DNA of 64,000 nt from Giardia muris (GCA_006247105.1 CM016926.1:1736001-1800000), one strand, 5' to 3'. Positions 43,961-54,385 are shown, numbered from the stretch's first letter. Made by a program: numbers and translations. Notes: generated by a model not told the origin, from the sequence alone.

Positions 43961-46900
43961 CTACGTGGCGAGCGCAGGCTGCCGCCCAACCAAGCGGTTG
44001 TCACTGAAGTAGTCGGCAAACAACCGGAGGGAAGTGACCGGGGTGTTGCACATATTGAGTTGCTTGCCCAGACCGACGAGAACTGCATCTCCGGAGGCCT
44101 GGAGTGTCTGCTTGATCCTGGAGAGTACAAGAGCGTACGCATCGAGGTCGCCTGCCGCCCGGATGCTCTCTGGGGCGCTCCGCGCAAACTCCAGGAGCTT
44201 CTCTATATAGAGCTCGTAGACAATGATGATCTCGCGGAGAAGGGAGAAGTCAGTGTTTAGAGACGCGAGAGCACCATCGACAAGTTTTGCAAACTCGAGG
44301 CACTGCTCCGGAGTCGAGGTTGCAGTCTCGAAGCTCGAAAGCGTCGCCTTCGATGCAGCCGTGGAGTTACCTATAGCGCTCACGATATCCGCAAAGAGCC
44401 GGACGGACTGGATCGCGATATTTTCCATCATGGACGCCGGGATATCAGCAGGAACTCTGGCACTCGAGAGGGTTGTACTCATCTGGCCAATCTCGTAAAG
44501 ATTCAGCTTGCGGGCATCGGCCTTCGCAGAAGCGAGACAAGGGGCGGAGTCTGCGAAGCGCGCGGGAATCTGATCAGGAGAGTTTGTCTCGACCATCAAG
44601 GTCTGTGTGGAAACAGTATTCTCAGCAAGCTCGGACTCGCCACGAACTCGTGCTGTCTGGTTACGGACCGTAATCTGCTGAGGACCTCCCATACCCTGGT
44701 CAGCTACAAACCGGACCCGCGTGGTCTTAGGATCTATCAGAGTGCTCTCGTCTAGGTCTTTAATCCAGGCGAACAGGTCCTCCGCGATGAAGTAATCAGC
44801 CGCGCTGGCCTCGGAGACGTTCGACAGGAGCTGCCTGACGGTCGCAGACGAGGTCGGGGCAGCATGGGGCATGTTCGCAGTGCTCGAGATTGAGGCCGCC
44901 ATCATGTCCTTCATCTGCGCCTTATTCTCGAGAACCATCATCATGAGCACCTCGAGCTTGATCAGCTCTCTGAGGATGAGAACGTAAGAGTGCTTGGAGG
45001 ACGCCTCGTCAAGGCTGGTCAGAAGCGTTAGCAGCTTAGAGACGTGTTGCGGCTCAACGGCATACCCGTCGCGGTAGTTGATGCACTTGATAATCGCAAG
45101 GCTCCGCAAGTACGCTGTGATCTCTGTAAATAGCTTTCGTTGCTGGTGGAGTTCCTTAGTCGATGAGATCTCGTTCTCCGCGCCTTGTTCTTGTGAACTA
45201 CCAGCCTTGGCCTGTCGAAGGAGGGCTTGGCACTTCTGCTGGAGTTCCAAATTCTCCGAGCGGAGTAACACTAACTCAGCCTCCACATCCTCTCGCATAC
45301 TTAACGTCGACCCTCGCGCGCTCGCCGCGGCAAGCCCGGAGTTGGACGCCGTTGAGACATTCTGAAGGCTATCTGGACAGGCGAACGCAGCCTTCAGCTC
45401 ACGGACAAGTTCCTGCTTCGGACTGATCGGAGACACCACTGTCGCCCCATGGAACAGCTCGTCCGAGCCGGCGGAGGCACGCTTGCGCTGGGAGGCCTGC
45501 TGTCGTGGAGAATCAAGCCCAGGAGAGTCTGCTGAGCCATACCGTGGAATTCCATCGTAGACGCTCTTGTTTGTAAGGAGGGCCTTCGCCGCAACGAGTG
45601 TCGACAAGGAATTGACTGTGACTCCGGGGTCTGGGCCCGTGCAACTATCCCGCGGGCTCATGGACCGATGGTCGGCAAGGAGTGGGCCTTCGTCGAAATG
45701 TTTGTGTGAGGGAGAGATGGATAAGCCAGGTTTCGAGTAGCCACGCGAGATTGGGGACTCGATGGAAAGGGAACAATCATGGGTCCCACTGGGGGGCCGA
45801 GAGCCGGCGGTGCTTCCGCGCAGCCGGTCAAAGACGTCCTTGTAGTACGCCTCCGTCTCGGCGAGCTCCCGAGTCTTTGCGGCCAGTTGTTCCGTGAGGA
45901 TATGGTTTTGGTCTTCCAGCTCCAAGACGAAGGTCTTAAGTCGGGTGTTCTCCTCCTCCGCCTTGACTAGGCGCTCGGACATGTCGTCCAGCTCCGCTTG
46001 CATCTGCTCGGAGATTGCTTTCAGGGAGCCCGCGATGTTGACCCGAGGGGCCTGGACGATGCTCATCGCGCGCTTCCCGAACATTAGAGACGTGACCGTC
46101 TCGTGGATCATGGAGTCTGCCGGGGAGACGTTAACCATCAATGTCGCACGCGAGTTCCCCCCAAGAACGTTCTTGAGCAGCCGGGTCAACTTCGAGTCAC
46201 GCCAGGGAATGTGCTGCTTCGCACTCTCCTCCGTTAGACTATCGCGGGACGCGCTCTTTTGGAGAGCGGTACCGGAGGGTGAGTGGGAACGGGTCGACGA
46301 GTTGCTACTCTTGCCCGACGAGGATCCGGACGCTCCCAAATCGTCATCCAAATAATCGTCATAAAGGGGGTCGCGAGCTAGGCTTGGAGTACTCGAGGCA
46401 GCAGAGCTTGACCTTTGCTTGGAGACCGAGCTTTGATGTAGCTCGCTTTTTGTCTCGGCAGCCCCTTTGTTTGATAGCGCCGCGACGATCTTTCCTAATG
46501 CCGTCAACGACTTATTGATGAATTTGGCCTCTTCCAGACGACGCCCAGTCGCCTCTGTCCGGGATTGGCGCTCGGATCCCGCAAGGTCAACGAAGAGGAA
46601 TGTGCTATAAAGGCGCTCGGAGCCGTGGGAGGGCGTCCTGCGCGCATTGACGGAAATGCGCAGGTCCAGGATGACGTGGGAGCGGGAGCTCGCCTGGTTC
46701 ATCTGCGTCGACGCGAAGAATTTGTTGCTCTCACCTATGGTCAGCAGGTGCTGGAGCTCGGCCATCGAGCGACAGAGATGTGACGAAAGACCCTCGACAA
46801 ACACGGTTCCGTCACGCCCCTCACGGACGGGCAGTCCTGGAATTGTCTGCTTCGGGTCGGAGAGCTTCTTGGTGCGCTGCTCAATGCTCTTGATCTGAGA

Positions 46901-47449
46901 CCCTGACACGGGGTCAATGGTCTCGAAGGGAAGCAAGTCATAGACCTGCTCCAGATAGATTTGGTAATACGAGACGGAAATCGTGACGTCTGCATGGTCC
47001 TCCGCGGCTTTCTCGAAGAGGTGGGTACAACACCGTACGACAAGCCCTTCCTTCCCAGGCTCCAGGTTCGAAAGGGAGTAGGTCTTCCCGGAGCCCGTAA
47101 CGCCGTAGCAGATCAACGCCGCGTTGACGCCGGAGAGGGCAGCATCGACTAGATCCTGGCCGATCGAGTAATACACCTCATTCTGGGATGAGTTCGGCTC
47201 GAAGAGGTGGTCAAAGGTGAACTTCCGCTCGCGCGTCTGCGTATTGTCCGCTATCACGGGCCCGTCCGTGAGGCTTTCGGGCCTACGGGTGGCGTTCGTC
47301 CTAACCTGGATTGCGTTCTCCGAGAACATGAGTGCCGTCACGCCGGCCTCGTACTCGCTCTTCGTCGGAGGGCGGACACGGACCACAACCTGCATGCGGG
47401 TCGGCTGGGAGGCCTTTGCCTGCCGCTGTGTAAGCTTCGGTGGCAACAT
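43961..47449 (-). CDS. N-terminal motor kinesin with a large loop-12 insertion
   Basis: A 1162-residue microtubule motor. The motor domain fills about residues 19-460: VVVRVRPP (21-28), P-loop GVTGSGKT (116-123), switch I NQASSRSH (261-268), switch II DLAGSE (288-293), then NKSLTALGKIVAAL and, after an insertion, HIPWRDSKLTRLLKNVLGG. All nucleotide-site motifs are intact, so it should be an active plus-end-directed-type motor. The stretch between the last two motifs, normally a short microtubule-contacting loop (L12), is about 80 residues long here (338-422) and rich in Ser and Asp. A coiled coil follows (about 475-530), then a Ser-rich region and a helical tail (about 770-1150). I cannot assign the kinesin family with confidence. 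The start is divergent from the next gene with 45 bp between ATGs. Confidence 0.93.
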   Translation of the reverse strand: MLPPKLTQRQAKASQPTRMQVVVRVRPPTKSEYEAGVTALMFSENAIQVRTNATRRPESLTDGPVIADNTQTRERKFTFDHLFEPNSSQNEVYYSIGQDLVDAALSGVNAALICYGVTGSGKTYSLSNLEPGKEGLVVRCCTHLFEKAAEDHADVTISVSYYQIYLEQVYDLLPFETIDPVSGSQIKSIEQRTKKLSDPKQTIPGLPVREGRDGTVFVEGLSSHLCRSMAELQHLLTIGESNKFFASTQMNQASSRSHVILDLRISVNARRTPSHGSERLYSTFLFVDLAGSERQSRTEATGRRLEEAKFINKSLTALGKIVAALSNKGAAETKSELHQSSVSKQRSSSAASSTPSLARDPLYDDYLDDDLGASGSSSGKSSNSSTRSHSPSGTALQKSASRDSLTEESAKQHIPWRDSKLTRLLKNVLGGNSRATLMVNVSPADSMIHETVTSLMFGKRAMSIVQAPRVNIAGSLKAISEQMQAELDDMSERLVKAEEENTRLKTFVLELEDQNHILTEQLAAKTRELAETEAYYKDVFDRLRGSTAGSRPPSGTHDCSLSIESPISRGYSKPGLSISPSHKHFDEGPLLADHRSMSPRDSCTGPDPGVTVNSLSTLVAAKALLTNKSVYDGIPRYGSADSPGLDSPRQQASQRKRASAGSDELFHGATVVSPISPKQELVRELKAAFACPDSLQNVSTASNSGLAAASARGSTLSMREDVEAELVLLRSENLELQQKCQALLRQAKAGSSQEQGAENEISSTKELHQQRKLFTEITAYLRSLAIIKCINYRDGYAVEPQHVSKLLTLLTSLDEASSKHSYVLILRELIKLEVLMMMVLENKAQMKDMMAASISSTANMPHAAPTSSATVRQLLSNVSEASAADYFIAEDLFAWIKDLDESTLIDPKTTRVRFVADQGMGGPQQITVRNQTARVRGESELAENTVSTQTLMVETNSPDQIPARFADSAPCLASAKADARKLNLYEIGQMSTTLSSARVPADIPASMMENIAIQSVRLFADIVSAIGNSTAASKATLSSFETATSTPEQCLEFAKLVDGALASLNTDFSLLREIIIVYELYIEKLLEFARSAPESIRAAGDLDAYALVLSRIKQTLQASGDAVLVGLGKQLNMCNTPVTSLRLFADYFSDNRLVGRQPALAT

Positions 47450-47494
47450 GGAATTTGTATTCTCGGCCCGGATTACGTTTATTTGAACTAGCAG

Positions 47495-50400
47495 ATGTTC
47501 ATCCAGAGGTACATCAGAGCGGGGTGCCTCTTCTTGAGCGTTAAGGGGGGTTCCGGGGCCACTGCGGAGGAGCTAGCCGAGCACCTGGCACTGGAGCATG
47601 GGCTCCTGGGGGACGCTGCGACTCTACTTGCGGAACGGATTCTTCTCTTTCTACAAGGGAGGCCAGGCTATACGTGGGTAGAGGGCCGGATATGTGCCAG
47701 CGAGGACCTACGGAGGCGGGCACTGGGATTAACCAACACGCGGCTATCCGACGATGCATACAGGGTAATGAGCGAAATAGCCCTACATTTCAATCATGGA
47801 GTGGCGATGGTGGACCTTCGGGAGCGGACGGGGTTAGACAGCAAGCAGCTGTCACGTTTCGTGGGGTTACTGGTCGAGAACCGTTGTGCATATAGCCTGC
47901 AAGTGAGCGTCCGAAGTGAGCTTCGTCAGATATACAAGTCTACGTCATTGATCGTGGTATGGGCGGCCCCGTTCGTGGGTGGGCGTGACGACTTCCAACT
48001 TCAGAACGATTTCTTCGCACATATCCGAGCCACACATAATATTGAAGTGATGGAGGACACGTTCGCCGAAAAGCTTAGCTCCTCAAGGTTCTTGTTCCAG
48101 CAAATCAGAAAGCAAGGCGGGGTGATCTCTTTACAAGTGGCTTTGGAAAGATACATATCTCTTCAACAGGAGAGTAAGATCCCTGCCAGGCGCATCCGCG
48201 AAAGCGTTGGGTCGGTGCTACAGCAGCTCGAGAAGGCTCATATCCTTCTTGGGTTCGTCAAGGACACCGCCGGAGAATATGTCTCTGGCTCCCTTCGAAT
48301 TTCTGGTTCCAAACCTATTTCATATGCTCACAGCCTTTCAGACCTCTCCGATGACCCTAGAATAAATAGGGGTCAGGTTGTTCGTCCTTTGGAATATGCC
48401 GTCACTGCTCTCCCAATGTCAGAGCTCATTGGAAAGACTTCCGGGTCCAATCTGCAATGTTATCACTTTTCTTTTCTAGACCTTCAAACTAAAGGCCTTT
48501 GTCATTACAGTCTTCTTGCCCTTGAGAATGCAATTCTTGCCGCGCGTGAGCTTCCTCAAGAGTTCCCTATGCCTCTTGACAGTGTCTTCGAGCTCTCCAT
48601 GCCTACTCTTTCCCGTGACACATTAGGCACTCATGGTTTCGTCTTACTCGAACTCCTCTTCTTAAATGTCTGTACTCAAGGGACTACAGGCGCATCCTTC
48701 TCACAAATCAAACGTTCCTTCGGGCTTTCGGCAAAGGTCTTACAATGGTATCTCGAGTCTATAAGAGATCTTTACCCAGTACTTAAGATGGTGGCTGGTG
48801 GGACTCAACAGCTTTGGTTCCTCCCATACGCGCCAGAAACGGTACGCTTGAGCCATCTACAGGATAAGAAGTATGCCGCTACCATCCCCGATAGGCTACT
48901 GCGTGGTTTAAGCGTATTGGAGCGTTATTCATTATGGTTCGATCTTGAAGTCTCCATTTCTTCCTCATCAGAATTGAGTACCACTTTTGAGTTCTCACAT
49001 TTGCAATCGCGCTCCCAATCAAGACCTCAAAGACCAATCTCATTAACATCTACTTCTCTCTCGGCAATTGAATCGCTTGATTCACAAACTTCTCCAAAGG
49101 TAACGAGCACTAAACGATTGGACTCTATCATCACACGTTATTTAAGACGATCCGCACCTCCTTCGATTCGTGAACTTCATTCACCTCTTGGTACTTATGA
49201 GACTTGTGTTCTTTGTCAACGGCATGCAGAAGCTCATATCGCAGATGATGTCTATCATCAATCGCTTTCTCTTGTCATTCTACAGTTTTTCGACCTCTCC
49301 CCAGCTTATCTACGACGAGATCTGATGACTTTGGTCCTTGACTTACCTCCAAGTGTCACGTCATCAGGTAAGAACACTGAAGCAGGAGCATCACATAGGA
49401 CTGTTCGAACCATCATTGAAGAATTAGTTGCTACCGGATTCCTTCTAAGTATTACTCTTTCAATCGCTGGGAACCCTTTTGAAGTTGATTTTCGACCAGA
49501 TATTACAGTTTCTACCTTAGAAGGTGGGCCAGTACTCAAGCTACAGGATTGTCCGGATTTGGAGGCACGTCTATCGACTTTCATCACTCAATCGATGGAC
49601 GCTGTTGGTTCCAACGTTATCATTCCATCGCAAGACTTGACCTCTGAATCATCTACCTACTCGTTACTTCAAACCTTATTGTTACGTGAGTCTCATCTCA
49701 AGTCCAATGACTCAGTCATGAGGTCTAATCTAATGGCGCTTGAGATGCGTCTACAACAGCTTCAAGATGTAGGTCTTGCGCGGAAGTGTGCGCTTCTACA
49801 TGTCTCTCTGTCCAAATACCTTTTTGCTCGTGCTAGTAACTTCGGGTATGATCCTGGTGCCCTGGAAACCATTCCTTTTGGCCGCGACGATATCCTCTTG
49901 AACCTTTCCCCCGTCCTATATGCCGTCATCTTCGGAATCCCTGACAGCGTCCCGCATCAACAACTACTTCGTCGCTTTCTATATCAGTGCCCGTTGACCC
50001 CCATCGGAGACCTTGAGGACGTGGCGATCTACGCCCTCTGTGGCCTTAAAAGCTTCACCTTCCGCTCTAATAAGCTTCTGGATTGGCTAACACATTTAGG
50101 CTTAGTCGTATGGCGTGCCCCAGCAACATCAGTTGAAGAAGACTTGGCTCGACGCTTCCTTGATAGTACTTCTAATAGTTTCTACTTGAATTTACGAGTA
50201 TCACGCCTTCCATCAGTCCATTTGAACGCTACTTGCCTACAAAAGATCTACCCAAGCTTATCGCTCGATACGATTGCTAAAAGACTGTATTCTTTCGTCT
50301 CCCTTTATCGTCGTACATTTGACGTTCATACCTCAGAGTCTGGTGACGTGGGCGTTACCTTTCATACACCCATCATTCTTTCCGATATGATGGCAGTCCA

Positions 50401-53400
50401 TAACTTTTGGACTCTTCTGGAGGATTTCTCGATACGTGGCTCCATCACTTTGACTTGCAATGCGACAATTAAGGACGTTTCGTCGCTCTTACAAACAGGA
50501 AAAGGGCCTTGGAACCAACTCTTGACGTTGGGGGCATGGAAACAGGCTCCTGACTTCAGAGACCTCTATTCGCATATTTGCGAGCATCCCGTGGACCCTA
50601 CCGACCAAGTGGACGTATTGGATCAGAAGGGGATCAAGGCTTTGCGACCACTCGTTTCCCTCTTTTCTCAGGCGGCCATAAACACGCTTCTTGACCGCAT
50701 GGCCATCATTATCCTTGAAGAGTACGTAAAAGTGATACAGGACTCTATGGCTCGGGATTTGAGCTCCCATACCTTTTATCCTTTAGGAGACGTTCGGATT
50801 TCCAATTATCCCGCATTGCTTCAGAAGGTCTGTACCTCTGAGACAATTACTGCGATGTCTTTGGAAGATTTGACACCGAATGGCTTATGTCAGGAGCTCT
50901 TACGTATGTCCGATACGATCTTTTCTGCCATGATATATGGTGCAATGTTTATCACCCTATCGTTGGAAAGCACTTGTGAGGATACCGAGGAATGTCTTAC
51001 AAGCGGCACACACCCCATCTCGGATTCGGGATCCTTCATTTTTCTCACATATACCTGCTGCTTCCGTGCCTCTCGTTTCTATGGGCGCGTGGCACGGTTC
51101 CTGCAAGGTGATGAGACAACAAGGCCACGAACTCTTGTTGGTATCAGTCCCTTCCTACAGGTCTCCAGCACTGAAAGCCCTTTACTTGAACGTCGTGTTC
51201 GGCGCTTCAGGGGTAGATACAAGACAATGAGAAGGCTTAAACGCGATGAGGAGGTACGGGTGGGAGCGGGGGAGACTGATTCTATCGTCACGGATGCCTC
51301 GAGTATTGATACTAGCTCGGAACTTGAAGGAATCGTTGAAAGGTTCCGTAGAAGCTACAAGTACCGTGAGGATGTGAAGATGGATCAGTCCCGACTCCTA
51401 GGCCTTTATGGTTACTTATTTTGGCGGCCCTTACCCGCCTTCAATATGGTGACGACAACTACCACGGCGTTGACTGACTTGATTGCAACCCAGCCATTAG
51501 TCATGAGGTATGCACGGCCATACCCACTGGCCGCCCTTTCCCTCTTCTTCCCAGAGGTGGACGCTTTTCTTTCCCTCCCAACTCCGACCTTAAGGAACAA
51601 GTATATGCGGCGCTATAGTAGCGAGATGAAACGGTTGACTTCGATACAAGCACAAGGCCGCACAGGAGCGATGTCCCACCTCATAGCACAAGGAGTCTTC
51701 CAGAGCTTAAGCGAGTACTTGCAAGGTGCTTATCCTCTTGCTCTTCATAGTAGAGAAACTGGTCCTCTTATCGAGACGATCTTCTGTAAGAAGGAACCCA
51801 TTCGCGATGCAATTAGTGAGTATGGCCGGTTGAATTATAACACCCTCCATTGTCTAGCTGGTGCTCAGGTTCAAGACGTGGTCAATGATTCGATCCTGGA
51901 CGAAACTAAAGAATTCATCATCTCTAGAGGCTTAGCAATTGCCCCCATTAGTCTATGGGAACAGTATGTAAGAGTGACGCACCTGGTGAGCAAGAATAGG
52001 GATCACAGGAACTTTGACCTTGATGATGAGCTTTTCTTCTCCTCCATCACACCTGCTCAGTTCTTTGAGTATGCGATCTACATTACTTATCATTGGCGTA
52101 ATAGACCACGCCTTAGGTGCAGTACGGAGGATGGGGAGATCTCCATTTCTCGAGGACTCCCCAATCTTACTCCTCAATATCATGATTTGTTATATTTGCA
52201 GGGTATGGACGAATCCGAAGGTATGGTAAGCTCAATACTAGCCATAACGCGTCTGGAACCGTTTCTTAATGACATCTACGTCTATCTTCAACAGAACTTA
52301 CCCGATTCTCGAGTAGAATTGAAAGCAGTATATGACGAATTGCACACTGCACTTCTCCGGATTCATGCCCCCATGGCCATGGAGATTAGAAGGGTTCAGC
52401 AGCGGTCCCTCATATCCTCTCAAGAGTACTCGCTTTTGTCCCAGTTTTCGGTCCCCAACGTGACCTTTGATCTGAGTAGTACAAACTCGGAACTGATGAG
52501 AGAAATCAAGGTCTATCCCGTCTGCGATGCATTCTTCTTCCATTTGGATCGAGAACTTTTGCCAAGCATTCGTTATCTCCTAGCCACGGGATACTTATCT
52601 AGTCGTTCGCTAAGGCTTCATCTCAAGCCTAGAGAGACGCTCTGTGAGCAGACTTTCAACCACCTTGATCGTGCACGTCGTGCACGCTACCATGAGCTCG
52701 AAAATATCCCATTGCCTTACCTCTATTCGGAACTTGTATCGGAAATACTTGGACGGTCTCAATTGAACGTCTTCACACGCATCTCCCACGATCTGACTGT
52801 CGTTCGAGATGCGCCTCCTAGTATGGTGGAGGTGGAACAGCTCCTCGCCAAAGCAGTCGTGAATACTGCTAATGAGGAAGTGGAAGTGGAGGAGGAGGTG
52901 AAGCTAACCCTTGGCGATGTTATAGACCCACACAAATATAGGGAATTTCTGGAGGCATATCAAAGAGATCCTTATGCTTTAACGCCATTGGTGACCCATC
53001 GGGAGGCTCTCGAAAGGTCTGGGCTTTTCACCTTGCAATACCATGCGTCCACATACACCTACGTACCCCTGGGCGCAGATTTGGTCGACGACGAGTTTAA
53101 GCTCGTCGCTACGCACGTTTTGAACTCGTTAGAGTTGAATAAGTGTCTTCGCCAGATCATCTACGGTGTCTCTGACCATCCTGGAATGACCTTTGCGCAA
53201 CTCTGTACGCGCTTCAACACGATCATCCCCGCAACGCTTGGGAGGCTGGTTAACATCCTACTACTTGACGACTCCCTTGTCGCACGCCACTATCATCATC
53301 CCCTCGGGGTCTACACCCCAATCACTAACGTCCTTGACGGAAGCCCTGACCTGATCACCCTCAGTTGTGCACGTGACCTTGCTGGCCTCTACGAAGATTA

Positions 53401-53401
53401 G
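47495..53401 (+). CDS. TFIIIC largest-subunit-like winged-helix protein (GTF3C1/tau138-like)
   Basis: A 1968-residue protein, close in length to human GTF3C1. In known systems this subunit binds the B-block of tRNA promoters and recruits TFIIIB and Pol III. The N-terminus (about 1-65) looks like the family's first winged helix, ending GRPGYTWVEG. A clear B-block-type winged helix follows at about 86-136 (MSEIALHFNHGVAMVDLRE then TGLDSKQLSRFVGLLVENR). Another winged helix is likely near 390-445 (TTGASFSQIKRSFGLSAK, then a long helix and a LWFLPY wing). A C-terminal one lies near 1885-1935 (HPGMTFAQLCTRFNTIIPA then LVNILLLDDSLV), like the extended winged helix at the end of GTF3C1. Low-complexity Ser-rich segments lie near 480-545. 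Other multi-winged-helix nuclear proteins are the alternative. The stop TAG is not embedded in AGTRAAY. Confidence 0.58.
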   Translation: MFIQRYIRAGCLFLSVKGGSGATAEELAEHLALEHGLLGDAATLLAERILLFLQGRPGYTWVEGRICASEDLRRRALGLTNTRLSDDAYRVMSEIALHFNHGVAMVDLRERTGLDSKQLSRFVGLLVENRCAYSLQVSVRSELRQIYKSTSLIVVWAAPFVGGRDDFQLQNDFFAHIRATHNIEVMEDTFAEKLSSSRFLFQQIRKQGGVISLQVALERYISLQQESKIPARRIRESVGSVLQQLEKAHILLGFVKDTAGEYVSGSLRISGSKPISYAHSLSDLSDDPRINRGQVVRPLEYAVTALPMSELIGKTSGSNLQCYHFSFLDLQTKGLCHYSLLALENAILAARELPQEFPMPLDSVFELSMPTLSRDTLGTHGFVLLELLFLNVCTQGTTGASFSQIKRSFGLSAKVLQWYLESIRDLYPVLKMVAGGTQQLWFLPYAPETVRLSHLQDKKYAATIPDRLLRGLSVLERYSLWFDLEVSISSSSELSTTFEFSHLQSRSQSRPQRPISLTSTSLSAIESLDSQTSPKVTSTKRLDSIITRYLRRSAPPSIRELHSPLGTYETCVLCQRHAEAHIADDVYHQSLSLVILQFFDLSPAYLRRDLMTLVLDLPPSVTSSGKNTEAGASHRTVRTIIEELVATGFLLSITLSIAGNPFEVDFRPDITVSTLEGGPVLKLQDCPDLEARLSTFITQSMDAVGSNVIIPSQDLTSESSTYSLLQTLLLRESHLKSNDSVMRSNLMALEMRLQQLQDVGLARKCALLHVSLSKYLFARASNFGYDPGALETIPFGRDDILLNLSPVLYAVIFGIPDSVPHQQLLRRFLYQCPLTPIGDLEDVAIYALCGLKSFTFRSNKLLDWLTHLGLVVWRAPATSVEEDLARRFLDSTSNSFYLNLRVSRLPSVHLNATCLQKIYPSLSLDTIAKRLYSFVSLYRRTFDVHTSESGDVGVTFHTPIILSDMMAVHNFWTLLEDFSIRGSITLTCNATIKDVSSLLQTGKGPWNQLLTLGAWKQAPDFRDLYSHICEHPVDPTDQVDVLDQKGIKALRPLVSLFSQAAINTLLDRMAIIILEEYVKVIQDSMARDLSSHTFYPLGDVRISNYPALLQKVCTSETITAMSLEDLTPNGLCQELLRMSDTIFSAMIYGAMFITLSLESTCEDTEECLTSGTHPISDSGSFIFLTYTCCFRASRFYGRVARFLQGDETTRPRTLVGISPFLQVSSTESPLLERRVRRFRGRYKTMRRLKRDEEVRVGAGETDSIVTDASSIDTSSELEGIVERFRRSYKYREDVKMDQSRLLGLYGYLFWRPLPAFNMVTTTTTALTDLIATQPLVMRYARPYPLAALSLFFPEVDAFLSLPTPTLRNKYMRRYSSEMKRLTSIQAQGRTGAMSHLIAQGVFQSLSEYLQGAYPLALHSRETGPLIETIFCKKEPIRDAISEYGRLNYNTLHCLAGAQVQDVVNDSILDETKEFIISRGLAIAPISLWEQYVRVTHLVSKNRDHRNFDLDDELFFSSITPAQFFEYAIYITYHWRNRPRLRCSTEDGEISISRGLPNLTPQYHDLLYLQGMDESEGMVSSILAITRLEPFLNDIYVYLQQNLPDSRVELKAVYDELHTALLRIHAPMAMEIRRVQQRSLISSQEYSLLSQFSVPNVTFDLSSTNSELMREIKVYPVCDAFFFHLDRELLPSIRYLLATGYLSSRSLRLHLKPRETLCEQTFNHLDRARRARYHELENIPLPYLYSELVSEILGRSQLNVFTRISHDLTVVRDAPPSMVEVEQLLAKAVVNTANEEVEVEEEVKLTLGDVIDPHKYREFLEAYQRDPYALTPLVTHREALERSGLFTLQYHASTYTYVPLGADLVDDEFKLVATHVLNSLELNKCLRQIIYGVSDHPGMTFAQLCTRFNTIIPATLGRLVNILLLDDSLVARHYHHPLGVYTPITNVLDGSPDLITLSCARDLAGLYED

Positions 53402-53465
53402 ATCACCCAACTACTGCATCACCTCTTCCCTCCCTTCTCCCCCACAAGACCAGATGGTGTAAATC

Positions 53466-53472
53466 ATTCACT
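53466..53472 (-). terminator. Poly(A) signal AGTGAAT for alpha-giardin
   Basis: On the minus strand AGTGAAT lies about 18 nt after the TAG of the alpha-giardin gene, within the 88-bp convergent spacer. Confidence 0.5.
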
Positions 53473-53489
53473 ACACGGTCCAGGACCAT

Positions 53490-54380
53490 CTACATGACTC
53501 CCCAGAGGATGCAGCACGCCTCTGCGAGATTCTTCGACTGAGCCTTCCTAAGATCCTTCGCGAGGTTCCCATAATGAGCGTATTGGAAGCGGCACATCTC
53601 GGATTGATCGTAAAGAAGGCCAGTAACACGGCAGCAACGAGCCGTGTCACCCTTCCCCGCATTCGCAAGACTCATCAAGTACGCCGCTCCACGGCCAGGG
53701 GAGAAGAGATAAGCATTACAGCAGCAAAGGCCAACCTCGTGATCTCCCTTGTACTCCTCGATAAGGGTCTGTTCGATCGTCTTGTTGGTAAGCTTCTCAT
53801 AGCAATTCGAGATCTTCTCCCACTCGTGTGGGAGCGTGGTTCCGAGGAGACGAATCGCAACACCATCGTCGTTCTTCTTATCGATCAGGAGTGCCTTCTG
53901 GAGGGCACGTGCGTCTCCCTCGGGATCGTTACGGGCAGCACGACAGAACATAAGCCAGGAATGAATCATGCGCGCCCAGACAGACTTCGACCCGATCTCC
54001 TTCTGGATGATTGCATCAAGATCGCCTCCAAAGAGCTTGTTGTAACACTCCTTCATCTTCCCGTAGATCTCGGGGGTCGTCGTTAGCAGGATGTCAGTGA
54101 TGCAATCCTCGTCGTTCCCGCCCTTGAAGGCCTTCTTGAGCAGCTTGCAGCGCACGGTGATCTCATCATCAAGAACGATCATCATCAGATCCTTGTAGTC
54201 TCCGTTCTTGAACACGCCATCGAAGTAGTCGGCAAGCTCCTTCCCGTTCTGAGCACGGAAGGCGCGGCGAAGCTCGTTACGAGCCTCGTCGCGGAGCGGG
54301 GCAACAAAGCGGGCGAGCCCGTCCATGTCCTTCGCGTCAATCACGGCCTTGATGTCCTGAGCAGCCTTATGATAGTCCAT
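53490..54380 (-). CDS. Alpha-giardin (annexin-fold cytoskeletal protein)
   Basis: A 296-residue protein with four annexin-like repeats (about 9-75, 80-150, 157-222 and 230-296), the size and shape of Giardia alpha-giardins. The second repeat is the clearest (LKKAFKGGNDEDCITDILLT then ECYNKLFGGDLDAII), matching the annexin LRKAMKGxGTDExxLxEIL pattern. The GxGTD calcium loops are not conserved in canonical form, as is common in alpha-giardins. Known family members sit at the plasma membrane, flagella or ventral disc and bind membranes or microtubules; the location of this one is unknown. It is Cys-rich (CCCNAY, ARCC, EACC). It is the main marker for Giardia in this window. The ATG sits inside AGTAAATG, overlapping the upstream gene's poly(A) signal. 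Confidence 0.88.
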   Translation of the reverse strand: MDYHKAAQDIKAVIDAKDMDGLARFVAPLRDEARNELRRAFRAQNGKELADYFDGVFKNGDYKDLMMIVLDDEITVRCKLLKKAFKGGNDEDCITDILLTTTPEIYGKMKECYNKLFGGDLDAIIQKEIGSKSVWARMIHSWLMFCRAARNDPEGDARALQKALLIDKKNDDGVAIRLLGTTLPHEWEKISNCYEKLTNKTIEQTLIEEYKGDHEVGLCCCNAYLFSPGRGAAYLMSLANAGKGDTARCCRVTGLLYDQSEMCRFQYAHYGNLAKDLRKAQSKNLAEACCILWGVM

Positions 54381-54385
54381 TTACT
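54379..54385 (-). terminator. Poly(A) signal AGTAAAT overlapping the alpha-giardin start
   Basis: The two-helix membrane protein gene stops with TAA at 54388-54386 and is followed directly by AGTAAAT, whose last two bases are the A and T of the alpha-giardin ATG. One motif thus ends one transcript and begins the next coding region. Confidence 0.6.

Noticed and set aside
43073..44260. Plus-strand frame of about 395 codons spanning the kinase start and the kinesin end
   Set aside because: It is antisense to two well-supported genes and contains no recognisable domain; it looks like a shadow frame.
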